Position numbers and translations under genes: made by a program
The notes under the pieces: generated by a model
Seen by the model: only the letters and a program-made list of their open reading frames with translations
What the model was told of the DNA's origin: nothing
The model's database searches: none
Origin: an uncultured Christensenella sp.
GTDB lineage: Bacteria; Bacillota; Clostridia; Christensenellales; UBA3700
NCBI GenBank assembly: GCA_949284695.1
Contig: CASDWJ010000025.1
Coordinates: 31,274 to 95,273, forward strand
Reading direction: 5' to 3'
DNA length: 64,000 nt
Shown here: piece after piece, positions 38,191 through 45,971 of the stretch
Position numbering within the stretch: the first letter of the stretch is position 1
How the letters are laid out: every line of letters starts with the position of its first letter

Positions 38191-40096
38191 GACAGAAAAG
38201 AAAGGCGGCACGCTTGCGATCCTCGTCAGGCTTCTCAAGTATATGTTCAGGTTCTACAAGTGGGAACTTGCGGCGGTCATCGTCTGCATCACGATAAACG
38301 CGGTGGCGGCGATCAGCTCGTCCATATTCCTCGAGATAATCGTCAACGAGGTCGTCTATCCCGGCATGGAAAGCGGCTGGGAAGCGGTCAAGGGCACGAT
38401 GCTCAACACAGGTCTCATCATGGCGGGCGTGTTCGCGCTGGGCGTTGTCTGCTCGTTTGCCTACAACAGGATAATGGCATACGTGACGCAGGGCTTCCTC
38501 AAGCATATGAGACTTGAGATGTTCAACAAGATGCAGTCTCTGCCGATAAGGTATTTCGACACAAATACGCACGGCGACATAATGAGTACCTACACCAACG
38601 ACATCGACGCGCTCAGACAGCTCGTGTCGCAGAGCCTGCCGCAGATGTACTACTCGGCGGTCGCGCTGATAACGCTGATATTCAGCATGTTGCAGTCAAG
38701 CGTCTGGCTCTTCCTCGTCGTACTCGTAGGATGCGTTGCGATGCTGTTCGTCACCAAGGCTGTCGGCGGCAAGAGCGCGAAATTCTTCATACGTCAGCAA
38801 CGCTCGATGGGCAAGACCGAAGGTTTCGTCGAGGAGATGATGAACGGTCAGAAGGTCATCAAAGTGTTCTGCCACGAGGAGCAGTCCAAGCGCGATTTCG
38901 ACAAGATAAACGCTCAGCTCTTCAAGGACAGCGAAAACGCGAACAAGTACGCCAACGTGCTGATGCCGACGATCAACAATATCGGACACGTGCTGTACGT
39001 GCTCGTCGCGATAGTCGGCGGTCTGCTCGTACTCGCGGGAGTGCACAATTTCAGCATTACGGGTCTCGAAGCCGACGCGATCAAGATGGGTGCGATCGTC
39101 GCGTTCCTCAATATGAGCCGTCAGTTCACGATCAACATAGGTCAGCTCTCGATGCAGCTCAACTCGGTCGTCATGGGTACCGCGGGCGCGAAGCGTATGT
39201 TCGAGCTTCTCGATCAGGAATCCGAGACGGACGACGGTTACGTCACTCTCGTCAACGCCGAGATAGACGAAAAGGGCAATATCCGCGAGAGCGCGACCCG
39301 CACGGGCAAGTGGGCGTGGAGACATCCCCACAAGGCAGACGGCACCGTCACTTATCAGGAACTCAAAGGCGATATACAGCTCTTTGACGTAGACTTCGGT
39401 TACGTGCCCGAGAAGATAGTCCTGCACGACGTATCACTCTATGCGAAACCCGGTCAGAAGATAGCGTTCGTCGGCGCGACGGGTGCGGGCAAGACGACGA
39501 TAACCAACCTTATCAACCGCTTCTACGACATCGCGGACGGCAAGATACGTTATGACGGCATCAACATCAACAAGATAAAGAAAGCCGATCTGCGCCGCTC
39601 GCTGGGCATGGTGCTTCAGGATACCAACCTGTTCACGGGCACGATAATGGACAATATCCGTTACGGCAAGCTCGACGCGTCTGACGACGAATGCGTCGCG
39701 GCGGCAAAACTCGCCAACGCGCACGACTTCATCACGAGGCTTCCCGAGGGCTACAATACGATGCTGACGGGAGACGGCGCCAACCTGTCGCAGGGACAGA
39801 AACAGCTCCTCTCGATAGCGCGCGCGGCGGTCGCCAACGCCCCCGTGCTGATACTCGACGAGGCGACGTCCTCTATCGATACGCGTACCGAAGCGCTCGT
39901 ACAGCAGGGCATGGATCACCTTATGGAGGGCAGGACGGTGTTCGTCATAGCGCACAGACTGTCGACTATACAGAACTCGGACGCGATAATGGTGCTCGAC
40001 CACGGCAGGATAATAGAGCGCGGCTCGCACGATCAGCTTATCGCTCAGAAGGGAGTCTATTATCAGCTCTATACCGGCGCGTTCGAACTCGAATAA
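38183..40096 (+). CDS. Heterodimeric ABC exporter, catalytic half (YheH/BmrD-like)
   Basis: 637 residues. The GTG at 38183 is placed 7 bases after GGAGG; a GTG at 38174 overlaps that site. The six-helix domain spans ~1-330. A ~60-residue insert (DGYVTLVNAEIDEKGNIRES) before the nucleotide-binding domain is typical of the larger partner. The site is canonical: Walker A GATGAGKT (431-438), LSQGQKQLLSIARA signature, E560 in LILDEATSS and H591 in IAHRLST. It forms the ATP-hydrolysing consensus site of the exporter with the preceding protein. A terminator follows directly. Confidence 0.93.
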   Translation: MNKTEKKGGTLAILVRLLKYMFRFYKWELAAVIVCITINAVAAISSSIFLEIIVNEVVYPGMESGWEAVKGTMLNTGLIMAGVFALGVVCSFAYNRIMAYVTQGFLKHMRLEMFNKMQSLPIRYFDTNTHGDIMSTYTNDIDALRQLVSQSLPQMYYSAVALITLIFSMLQSSVWLFLVVLVGCVAMLFVTKAVGGKSAKFFIRQQRSMGKTEGFVEEMMNGQKVIKVFCHEEQSKRDFDKINAQLFKDSENANKYANVLMPTINNIGHVLYVLVAIVGGLLVLAGVHNFSITGLEADAIKMGAIVAFLNMSRQFTINIGQLSMQLNSVVMGTAGAKRMFELLDQESETDDGYVTLVNAEIDEKGNIRESATRTGKWAWRHPHKADGTVTYQELKGDIQLFDVDFGYVPEKIVLHDVSLYAKPGQKIAFVGATGAGKTTITNLINRFYDIADGKIRYDGININKIKKADLRRSLGMVLQDTNLFTGTIMDNIRYGKLDASDDECVAAAKLANAHDFITRLPEGYNTMLTGDGANLSQGQKQLLSIARAAVANAPVLILDEATSSIDTRTEALVQQGMDHLMEGRTVFVIAHRLSTIQNSDAIMVLDHGRIIERGSHDQLIAQKGVYYQLYTGAFELE

Positions 40097-40115
40097 ATCA
40101 TCGGAAGCAAAAGAA

Positions 40116-40142
40116 AAACGACGGGCAACCGTCGTTTTTTTT
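40116..40142 (+). terminator. Intrinsic terminator of the exporter operon
   Basis: AAACGACGG (40116-40124) pairs with CCGTCGTTT (40129-40137), with the T-run continuing to 40142. Confidence 0.9.
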
Positions 40143-40289
40143 ATGCGACGGTTGCTTGTCTCGAAGCGAAGTCTTTCCGCCCGAATTTATATGATCGCCA
40201 AACCGCACGATAAAATCGCCGACTGCGACGGCATGCTGTCTTAAGCCGTATTTAACTCAACCGAATCGCATAACGCGAAGCCTTTTGAT

Positions 40290-40574
40290 GCTCCGTCACA
40301 CGGGCAAGACAAACGTCAGCGTCAGCGCTTAGATACCTACGGCGGGGTCGCAAAAACCGTTAGCTGAAAACTCCGTCCGCTATACGTGACGTAATTTAAG
40401 GCAGGAAATAGACCCCTTTCGTGGGGGGAGAGAAAGGGGTCTGATGTGGAAGTTCGGCTTGATTATGATTTGCCGAAGAGAGAAAGCATCTTGTTTTTTG
40501 TTTTAAAGCGCGTATATTTCTCAAAAACCGCGTTTTCGCGTGGGTTTATGTGCGTTTTCGCAAACCCGTTTTTT
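40290..40574 (+). ncRNA. Candidate structured non-coding RNA
   Basis: This gene-free stretch carries several strong hairpins in series on the plus strand. They are CGTCAC (near 40296) pairing with GTGACG (near 40386), a perfect 11-bp stem (40410-40420 with 40432-40442) with a G-rich loop, and TTCGGC/GCCGAA (40453-40477). Last is an intrinsic terminator, GGGTTT...AAACCC followed by TTTTTT (40542-40574). The exporter operon already has its own terminator at 40116-40142, so a second one suggests a separate transcript. I did not find tmRNA, RNase P, SRP or 6S signatures, nor a clear promoter. Strand and boundaries are tentative. Confidence 0.35.
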
Positions 40575-40669
40575 GAATATACATCGCTGATCTGTATATA
40601 AATTTACCACTAAAAAACCGTTTTGTCAACAAAAATTCCCACAAAATGAATAAATTTTTGTTGCACGGC

Positions 40670-41476
40670 TCACAGAGTGCCGTCTGCAGGCGTTTTCGCG
40701 TCGTCGGAGGCGGGGATTTCGTACGGCTCGTTCATGTCCTTCGCGCCCGCGTCTCTTATCATCGCGCCCATAAGCAGATCACGTCCGCTTATCCTGTGAA
40801 CGAGGAAGTGCACGGAGAATACGAGCGATCCCAGAGCGTGACAAGCCATATCCGTGTCGGTGTCGAGCACTCCGACGTATTTCAGCTTTTCGAGGTTGGC
40901 TCTGATGCCCGTATATCCCTGTTCCGCGATCTTTGCGAGGACTTCGTCGGGCACGTGTCCCTGACCGTTATGCCCGAGCAGCCAATCGAAAAGAAATTCG
41001 ATCACTTCCCAGGCGCAGGCGGTGCCGAGGCTGAACGCAAACATAAACATTATCAACACGGGCGCGTTTATTTTGTCAAAATCCTTTATAAAAAAGGCAA
41101 AAAGTCCGAGTATGAATATCATCAGCAGATAGCCGCTGAATCCGTGCGCGAGCTTGTCGTAAGGTCCCCACGTCTCGAATACGTAAAAGACCGATCCGAT
41201 CACGCACGAGGTCAGCATTATGAACGCGTAGACGAGGTGCTGGAAAAAGGAAAATCTGTGTCTAAGAATCCTTTCCGCGACGAACGGGAGCCATACGGCG
41301 AGCGCGGTGTTTATGCAGTTGGCGGTGCGTTTGTAGGGATCGCCGACCGTGTTGTAATATATCAGCATTACGAGCGAGACCGCGCACATTGCCGCGTACA
41401 GAGCCGCGAGAACGTATATCTGTATGCGCGCGCTTTTTTTCAGTTTGCCGAGCGGGGTGAGTTTACGTCCTGACAA
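40670..41476 (-). CDS. Polytopic membrane protein (DUF2238/YjdF-like)
   Basis: 268 residues, TTG start at 41476 with AAGGAGG 6 bases upstream, overlapping the preceding gene by 14 bases. About six hydrophobic helices. The blocks YDKLAHGFSGYLLMIF, AWEVIEFLFDWLLG and DTDTDMACHALGSLV resemble the conserved His/Glu/Asp motifs of the DUF2238 membrane family, of unknown function. Conserved polar residues inside helices hint at a transport or enzymatic site. Coupled to the O-antigen-ligase-like gene, so a cell-surface role is possible but unproven. Confidence 0.7.
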   Translation of the reverse strand: MSGRKLTPLGKLKKSARIQIYVLAALYAAMCAVSLVMLIYYNTVGDPYKRTANCINTALAVWLPFVAERILRHRFSFFQHLVYAFIMLTSCVIGSVFYVFETWGPYDKLAHGFSGYLLMIFILGLFAFFIKDFDKINAPVLIMFMFAFSLGTACAWEVIEFLFDWLLGHNGQGHVPDEVLAKIAEQGYTGIRANLEKLKYVGVLDTDTDMACHALGSLVFSVHFLVHRISGRDLLMGAMIRDAGAKDMNEPYEIPASDDAKTPADGTL

Positions 41477-42839
41477 AGTTTACCTCCTTGCGAAGCGGCA
41501 GTTCGTCGTCGCAGTCGTGAGGACAGAACGGGTACGCTTCGGCTATTACGAAAATATGGGTCAACAGCAATACGAACGGTATCGGCACGAAGTCGCTCGC
41601 GTCCACGAGCTGATACGCTTCGTATCCGATGAACGAAACTGCGAGAAAGATCCCGAAAAGGCTTTTTGCCGACCATATAAGTCTGAGTCTGGCAACGTAG
41701 AGCCAGGCGTATGCGGCGACTCCGACGAGCCCCGCGGTGCCTATTATCTGAAACGGCGTGCTGTGATACCAGTACATATTTCCGGTCTGCGGGTTGAAGA
41801 ACTTGCCTCTGAATCCCACTCCCGCGCCGAACACGGGGTTGGCGAGGAAGTTGTGCACCGCTTCTTTCCACAGATTTATCCGCGCTTCCGACGTTGACAC
41901 CTGCATTCTGGCGATCAACGCGTCGTGCAGACCCGTTGCAAATACCGCGACGACCGCGCAAACCGCGAGCGCGGCGGAAAATACGAGATAGAGCGCTCTG
42001 CGGCGTCTGCGCGTGAAAACGCAACACAATATCACAGAGACCGCGAGAGCGGGAAGTCCGAAGAAGATCCCTCCGCGCGAAAAAGTCAGCGCCGCGGCAG
42101 AATACCCCGCACAGCCCAGCGCAAAGTGCGCCGCGGCTTTGAGCGTGCGTTCCTCCTTCGCCGCGACGTAAAAGGCAAAAGGCGACGAAAGGAGCAGGAA
42201 GGTCGTCAGAGTGTTCTTCCAGGTGAAGAACCAATCGGACTTGCCGCGCGCGACGTAGGGCGCAACCTGACTGATCACGATCAGCACGATGCCGAGGGTC
42301 AGATAATTCATCTGCACGGTCAGAGCGCGCGCGGGCGGTATCGGCGGGCGGGTGTAGGAATAGAACGCAAGACAGGCGACGACGGTGCCCGGACCGAGCA
42401 TAAGCGTATAGTAGAGGGTCACGGGCGCAAAATAGTCCTTTGCGCTTATCGTGAACAGACCTCCCGCAAGGAGAGCGGCGGCAACCGCAATGCAGGGCAG
42501 AAAGAGTTTTCCCGGTCTGAAAACGGGCGGGTAAAGCAGGAGATGTCCGAACGCGCAGACCGCGAGTATGACGACGAAAGGTATATACGCAAAATAGTCC
42601 TCGGGTTTGCTCCCGTATTGCCCCGTGAGCGACGCCGCGAGAAGGGATACGGGAAGTATCGCGGGGGTGAGATCGTCGCTTAATATCAGCATTGCAGACA
42701 GATAAAGCGCGAAAAACACAATTGAAAGAGGCATGCAGTTCAACGTGAAAGCCAGCGCCGCCACCACAGCCTGCGCCATCATCAGATGGTCCGAATAAAA
42801 GACGCTTTTGAATTTCGGAGATATAACCGTTTTATACAT
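41463..42839 (-). CDS. O-antigen ligase / Wzy-type polymerase-like membrane protein
   Basis: 458 residues, about eleven membrane helices. The segment MQVSTSEARINLWKEA, then FLANPVFGAGVGF, followed by a large loop with WYHSTPFQIIGTAGLVG, is the Wzy_C signature shared by O-antigen ligases, polymerases and related glycan-handling enzymes. In a Gram-positive host this points to capsule, teichoic-acid or exopolysaccharide assembly rather than LPS. No glycosyltransferases are adjacent. It has its own promoter (42863-42891) and a short leader. It is translationally coupled to the DUF2238-like gene. Confidence 0.85.
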   Translation of the reverse strand: MYKTVISPKFKSVFYSDHLMMAQAVVAALAFTLNCMPLSIVFFALYLSAMLILSDDLTPAILPVSLLAASLTGQYGSKPEDYFAYIPFVVILAVCAFGHLLLYPPVFRPGKLFLPCIAVAAALLAGGLFTISAKDYFAPVTLYYTLMLGPGTVVACLAFYSYTRPPIPPARALTVQMNYLTLGIVLIVISQVAPYVARGKSDWFFTWKNTLTTFLLLSSPFAFYVAAKEERTLKAAAHFALGCAGYSAAALTFSRGGIFFGLPALAVSVILCCVFTRRRRRALYLVFSAALAVCAVVAVFATGLHDALIARMQVSTSEARINLWKEAVHNFLANPVFGAGVGFRGKFFNPQTGNMYWYHSTPFQIIGTAGLVGVAAYAWLYVARLRLIWSAKSLFGIFLAVSFIGYEAYQLVDASDFVPIPFVLLLTHIFVIAEAYPFCPHDCDDELPLRKEVNFVRT

Positions 42840-42862
42840 AAATTTTACCGATATGTTTATAA

Positions 42863-42891
42863 ATCATATCATCGATGGAGAGCGGTGTCAA
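42863..42891 (-). promoter_or_regulatory. Promoter of the O-antigen-ligase-like operon
   Basis: Minus-strand TTGACA (42886-42891), 17-base spacer, TATGAT (42863-42868). The divergent region 42892-43127 shows no gene or clear structure. Confidence 0.75.
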
Positions 42892-43127
42892 ACAAAAAAC
42901 GCGTGCTGAAAACGCTGAATATCGGCAGAAATCGCTTTAAAACGGTGCAAAACCGTCGTAAAAGCGCAGATATAACCCGTTTAAGGATAAGAAAGTATGC
43001 GGCTGAAAAATCCGTTCGTACATTTAGCGCAATAATGTAGATTTTCGTACTGCGCGTATCGTACAGGAGCGTGTGCGCGGAAAAATGAGGTATAAGTTAT
43101 CTTATTCGTCATAGAGCATACAGTATA

Positions 43128-43157
43128 TTGACAAATTTTTCGCGCGCGGTTTATAAT
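43128..43157 (+). promoter_or_regulatory. Promoter of the nitroreductase operon
   Basis: TTGACA (43128-43133), 18-base spacer, TATAAT (43152-43157), about 30 bases before the start codon. Confidence 0.8.
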
Positions 43158-43188
43158 TGTAATATAAATATACAAGGCGGTGACGGCA

Positions 43189-43713
43189 ATGGACGTGACT
43201 AAGGCTTGCGAAAGCAGATTCAGTTGCAGGAAATACAAGGCGGACGACGTGGGCAACGGGCTGATCGAGCAGTGTCTCGAATGTGCGAGGATAGCCCCTT
43301 CGGCACGCAACAAACAGCCGTGGAAGTTTTACGTTACGCGCGGAGAACTCAAGGCGAAAATAGCCAAAGAGACCCAGCTCTTCGGCGCCAACGGGTTTAC
43401 CGACGAGGCTCCCGTGCTCGTCGTGGTCACGGCTAAACCCGTGATCTCAGACAAGCTCGTTGACAAGATAAAAGGTCAGGATTTCTCGTCGATAGATCTC
43501 GGCATAGCGGTGCAGAGCTTCTGCCTCAAGGCGGCGGAACTCGGTCTCGGCACCTGCATAATCGGCTGGCTGCAGGCAAAAAACGTGGACAAGATGATAG
43601 GCACGTCGATCGGAGAAAAGACGAGACTGATAATATCGGTCGGATATCCCGCGTGCGAACAGCCTCCTAAACACAGGAAGTCAATGGAGGAAATAGCAGT
43701 CTATCTGTCGTGA
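43189..43713 (+). CDS. Nitroreductase-family FMN oxidoreductase
   Basis: 174 residues from the ATG at 43189 (GGCGGTG upstream); a GTG at 43180 is inside the ribosome binding site. The N-terminal SRFSCRKYKADDV and the ARIAPSARNKQPWKFYV block bind FMN, and LGTCIIGWLQ and ISVGYPA complete the fold. Members reduce nitro compounds, quinones or flavins with NAD(P)H; the true substrate cannot be told. The next gene begins within a few bases of the stop. Confidence 0.92.
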   Translation: MDVTKACESRFSCRKYKADDVGNGLIEQCLECARIAPSARNKQPWKFYVTRGELKAKIAKETQLFGANGFTDEAPVLVVVTAKPVISDKLVDKIKGQDFSSIDLGIAVQSFCLKAAELGLGTCIIGWLQAKNVDKMIGTSIGEKTRLIISVGYPACEQPPKHRKSMEEIAVYLS

Positions 43714-43721
43714 GAGGATAT

Positions 43722-44255
43722 ATGGAAGAAAAAAATATCAAAAACGCGGGCAAGAACGTAAAAAACAATTTTTACATAGCGCTCGTCCTATCGCTCATGC
43801 TCATCGTCGGGGTGCCGATGATAGTGCTCGGAGCGAGCAACAAGATATGGGCGGTTATGGCGATAGGCATAGCTTTTACGGTGCTCGGCTTTTACGGCTG
43901 TCCGCTTGCCTGGGTTATGTACGGCGAAGCCAGATTCCGCGCGTCGCTCGTCAGCGCGATAGAATGCGAGGGCACGGTGACGGTAGCAGGTCTCAGCGCG
44001 CAGTTCGGCAAGCCGAGGCAGAAAATCGTCGCGGATATACGCAAGCTGATAGAAAAGAGGTATCTCGTCGGCTACGTGTTCGACGGCGAGGTGCTGTCGT
44101 TCGCAGAGAAGAAGGAGCGTCCGCGGGAGAGGATAGCGATCGGCAAGTGCCCGTCCTGCAATGCGGTCATGGAGTACGTCGACGGCAAGGTCAGATGTCC
44201 TTACTGCGGGTATGTCCGCGAAGCCACGCTCGAAGAAATGAGAAACGAACGGTAA
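43722..44255 (+). CDS. Membrane-anchored winged-helix-like zinc-ribbon protein
   Basis: 177 residues from the ATG at 43722 (GAGAGG upstream). Two adjacent membrane helices (FYIALVLSLMLIVGVPMIVL, WAVMAIGIAFTVLGFYG) are followed by a helix-turn-helix-like segment (TVTVAGLSAQFGKPRQKI, then KLIEKRYLVGYVFDG). It ends in a CxxC-CxxC zinc ribbon (KCPSCNAVMEY, RCPYCGYV). The order membrane-winged helix-zinc ribbon is seen in uncharacterised Firmicutes proteins. Function unknown; a membrane-tethered regulator is one possibility. It is in an operon with the nitroreductase and ends at a strong terminator. Confidence 0.75.
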   Translation: MEEKNIKNAGKNVKNNFYIALVLSLMLIVGVPMIVLGASNKIWAVMAIGIAFTVLGFYGCPLAWVMYGEARFRASLVSAIECEGTVTVAGLSAQFGKPRQKIVADIRKLIEKRYLVGYVFDGEVLSFAEKKERPRERIAIGKCPSCNAVMEYVDGKVRCPYCGYVREATLEEMRNER

Positions 44256-44264
44256 AGATGACGC

Positions 44265-44289
44265 GCGCCGCATAAGCGGCGCTTTTTTT
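44265..44289 (+). terminator. Intrinsic terminator of the nitroreductase operon
   Basis: GCGCCGC-ATAA-GCGGCGC stem-loop followed by seven T. Confidence 0.92.
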
Positions 44290-44377
44290 ATGCGCGCGTG
44301 CGGCAAATCCGTTGACCTTGTGCGTTTATAGGTATATACTCATTGTCGAAAAAGCCTTATACGGAGAAGGGGCGACT

Positions 44378-45712
44378 ATGGAAGAAGAAAAAGAAAAGGA
44401 CATCAATAGCGTGGATAACATACACGGGCAGGAAAATTCTGCAAGCATATCCGACGAGGCGGCAGGCGGAGAACGCAGGGACGACGCATTGCTCGGCGCG
44501 CCTGAGGACGTGGCGACGGGCGCAGATCTGAAGGCGCCTCTCAGAGGAGAGGAAGCGCATGCCGAGAGATTGCGCATACGCAAGTTGTTCCGCAAGCAGG
44601 ACGTAAAGAATTTTCTCAAAGCCAACGCCGTGCTGATCATCGCGATAATCGCCGCGGCGGTCACTTGCTTTTTCGTGCCTTTCGACGCGCAGTACGCGGA
44701 TTATTTCGACTGGCGCACGCTGAGTTGCCTTTTCTGCACGCTCGCGGTGGTCGCGGCATTCAAGAACATCCGCTTTTTCGTATGGCTCGCCGACGTTATA
44801 GTCAGGCGGTTCAAGAACTTCAGGACGGTCGTAGTATCGCTCGTATTCGTGACCTATTTCGGGTCGATGATAATGGCAAACGACATGGCGCTCGTGACCT
44901 TCCTGCCTCTCGGCTACTTTGTGCTCGAGTCGTGCGGCGGCAAACGCTATATGGCGTTCACTTTCATAATGCAGAACATCGCCGCAAATCTCGGCGGTAT
45001 GCTCACCCCGTTCGGCAATCCGCAGAACCTTTATCTGTACTCCTTTTTCAATATAGGCGCGGGCGAATTTTTCAAGATAATGGCGATACCTTTCGCGGCG
45101 GCGTTTTTGCTCATTCTGGCAACGTGTATGTTCGTAAAGCCGGAAAAAGTGGAAGTGACGACAAAAAAGAAGCCCGCTCCCACAGCCTGGAGAGCAGCGG
45201 TATACGGCGTGTTGTTCGTCGTGTCGGTGCTGATAGTCTTTCGCATATTCCCGTACTACTGGGGACTTCTCGCGGTGACTGTAGCCCTGCTCGCGCTCGA
45301 CTTCAAAGCGATACTCAAGGTGGATTACGGCCTGCTTCTCACGTTCTCAGCGTTCTTCGTGTTTTCGGGCAATATGGCGAGGATAGAACCGGTGCAGAAC
45401 TTCCTCGGCAAGCTGATGGAGATAGATCCTCTCGCGTTCGGCGTGCTGTCGTGTCAGGTGATAAGCAACGTGCCCAGCGCGGTGCTTCTGTCGAGGTTCA
45501 CTACGGATTACGCGAGACTGCTGATCGCGGTCAATCTGGGCGGTCTCGGCACTCCGATAGCTTCGCTCGCAAGCCTGATAACGCTCAACACGTACAGAAA
45601 ACTTATGCCGGGAGACACGAAAAGATACGTGTTGCTTTTCCTCGCGCTCAACTTCGGATTTCTGATAATACTTATGGGCTTCGGATATCTGACCTGCTAT
45701 ACGGTGATCTGA
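44378..45712 (+). CDS. Anion / dicarboxylate transporter (CitMHS-ArsB/SLC13 type)
   Basis: 444 residues from the ATG at 44378 (GGAGAAGGGG upstream); the 66 bases before it are in frame but lack a ribosome binding site. Residues 1-75 are a charged, probably disordered tail. About ten membrane helices follow, with two pseudo-symmetric motif pairs: IMANDMALVTFLPLG with GGMLTPFGNPQNLYLY, and VISNVPSAVLLS with GGLGTPIASLASLI. These are the re-entrant loop signatures of the ion-transporter superfamily (citrate, arsenite, dicarboxylates). Substrate unknown. It could supply the dicarboxylate used by the decarboxylase at 34.3 kb, but that is speculative. Confidence 0.85.
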   Translation: MEEEKEKDINSVDNIHGQENSASISDEAAGGERRDDALLGAPEDVATGADLKAPLRGEEAHAERLRIRKLFRKQDVKNFLKANAVLIIAIIAAAVTCFFVPFDAQYADYFDWRTLSCLFCTLAVVAAFKNIRFFVWLADVIVRRFKNFRTVVVSLVFVTYFGSMIMANDMALVTFLPLGYFVLESCGGKRYMAFTFIMQNIAANLGGMLTPFGNPQNLYLYSFFNIGAGEFFKIMAIPFAAAFLLILATCMFVKPEKVEVTTKKKPAPTAWRAAVYGVLFVVSVLIVFRIFPYYWGLLAVTVALLALDFKAILKVDYGLLLTFSAFFVFSGNMARIEPVQNFLGKLMEIDPLAFGVLSCQVISNVPSAVLLSRFTTDYARLLIAVNLGGLGTPIASLASLITLNTYRKLMPGDTKRYVLLFLALNFGFLIILMGFGYLTCYTVI

Positions 45713-45713
45713 C

Positions 45714-45770
45714 AGGTGAGTCGTACCGTGACCCGACCGTCGCGCTGTAAGGTGATATACGTGACCCGAC
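45714..45770. repeat. Imperfect direct repeat pair
   Basis: AGGTGA...GTGACCCGAC occurs at 45714-45737 and again, 3 bases shorter, at 45750-45770. The shared core CGTGACCCGAC is exactly 33 bases apart, about three helical turns. It lies between the anion transporter stop and the terminator at 45816. It could be a regulator site or a remnant of insertion at the edge of the following cluster. Confidence 0.55.
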
Positions 45771-45815
45771 TCATATTATGCCTTTTGGCGACGGCTTTGC
45801 GTTCAGCAATCGGCT

Positions 45816-45840
45816 ATCCCCTCGACGAGGGGATTTTTTT
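45816..45840 (+). terminator. Intrinsic terminator
   Basis: ATCCCCTC-GAC-GAGGGGAT hairpin followed by six T. It insulates the upstream transporter from the helicase cluster. Confidence 0.92.
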
Positions 45841-45894
45841 GTCGGCTTCTGATAACCAATGATAATAATTTTACCTGAATTTAACAAAAAAGCA

Positions 45895-45924
45895 TTGTAA
45901 AACATACGGTTTACGTGATATGAT
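45895..45924 (+). promoter_or_regulatory. Probable promoter of the helicase gene
   Basis: TTGTAA (45895-45900), 18-base spacer, TATGAT (45919-45924). A moderate match to the sigma-A consensus. Confidence 0.5.
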
Positions 45925-45971
45925 TATAGCTGTAAAAAAGAATTCTGCGCGTAATGCGGAAGGAGCACAAT

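Noticed and set aside
40290-40574. tmRNA, RNase P RNA, SRP RNA or 6S RNA as identity of the structured stretch
   Set aside because: None of the hallmark sequences of these RNAs is visible on either strand, so it is left as an unnamed candidate.
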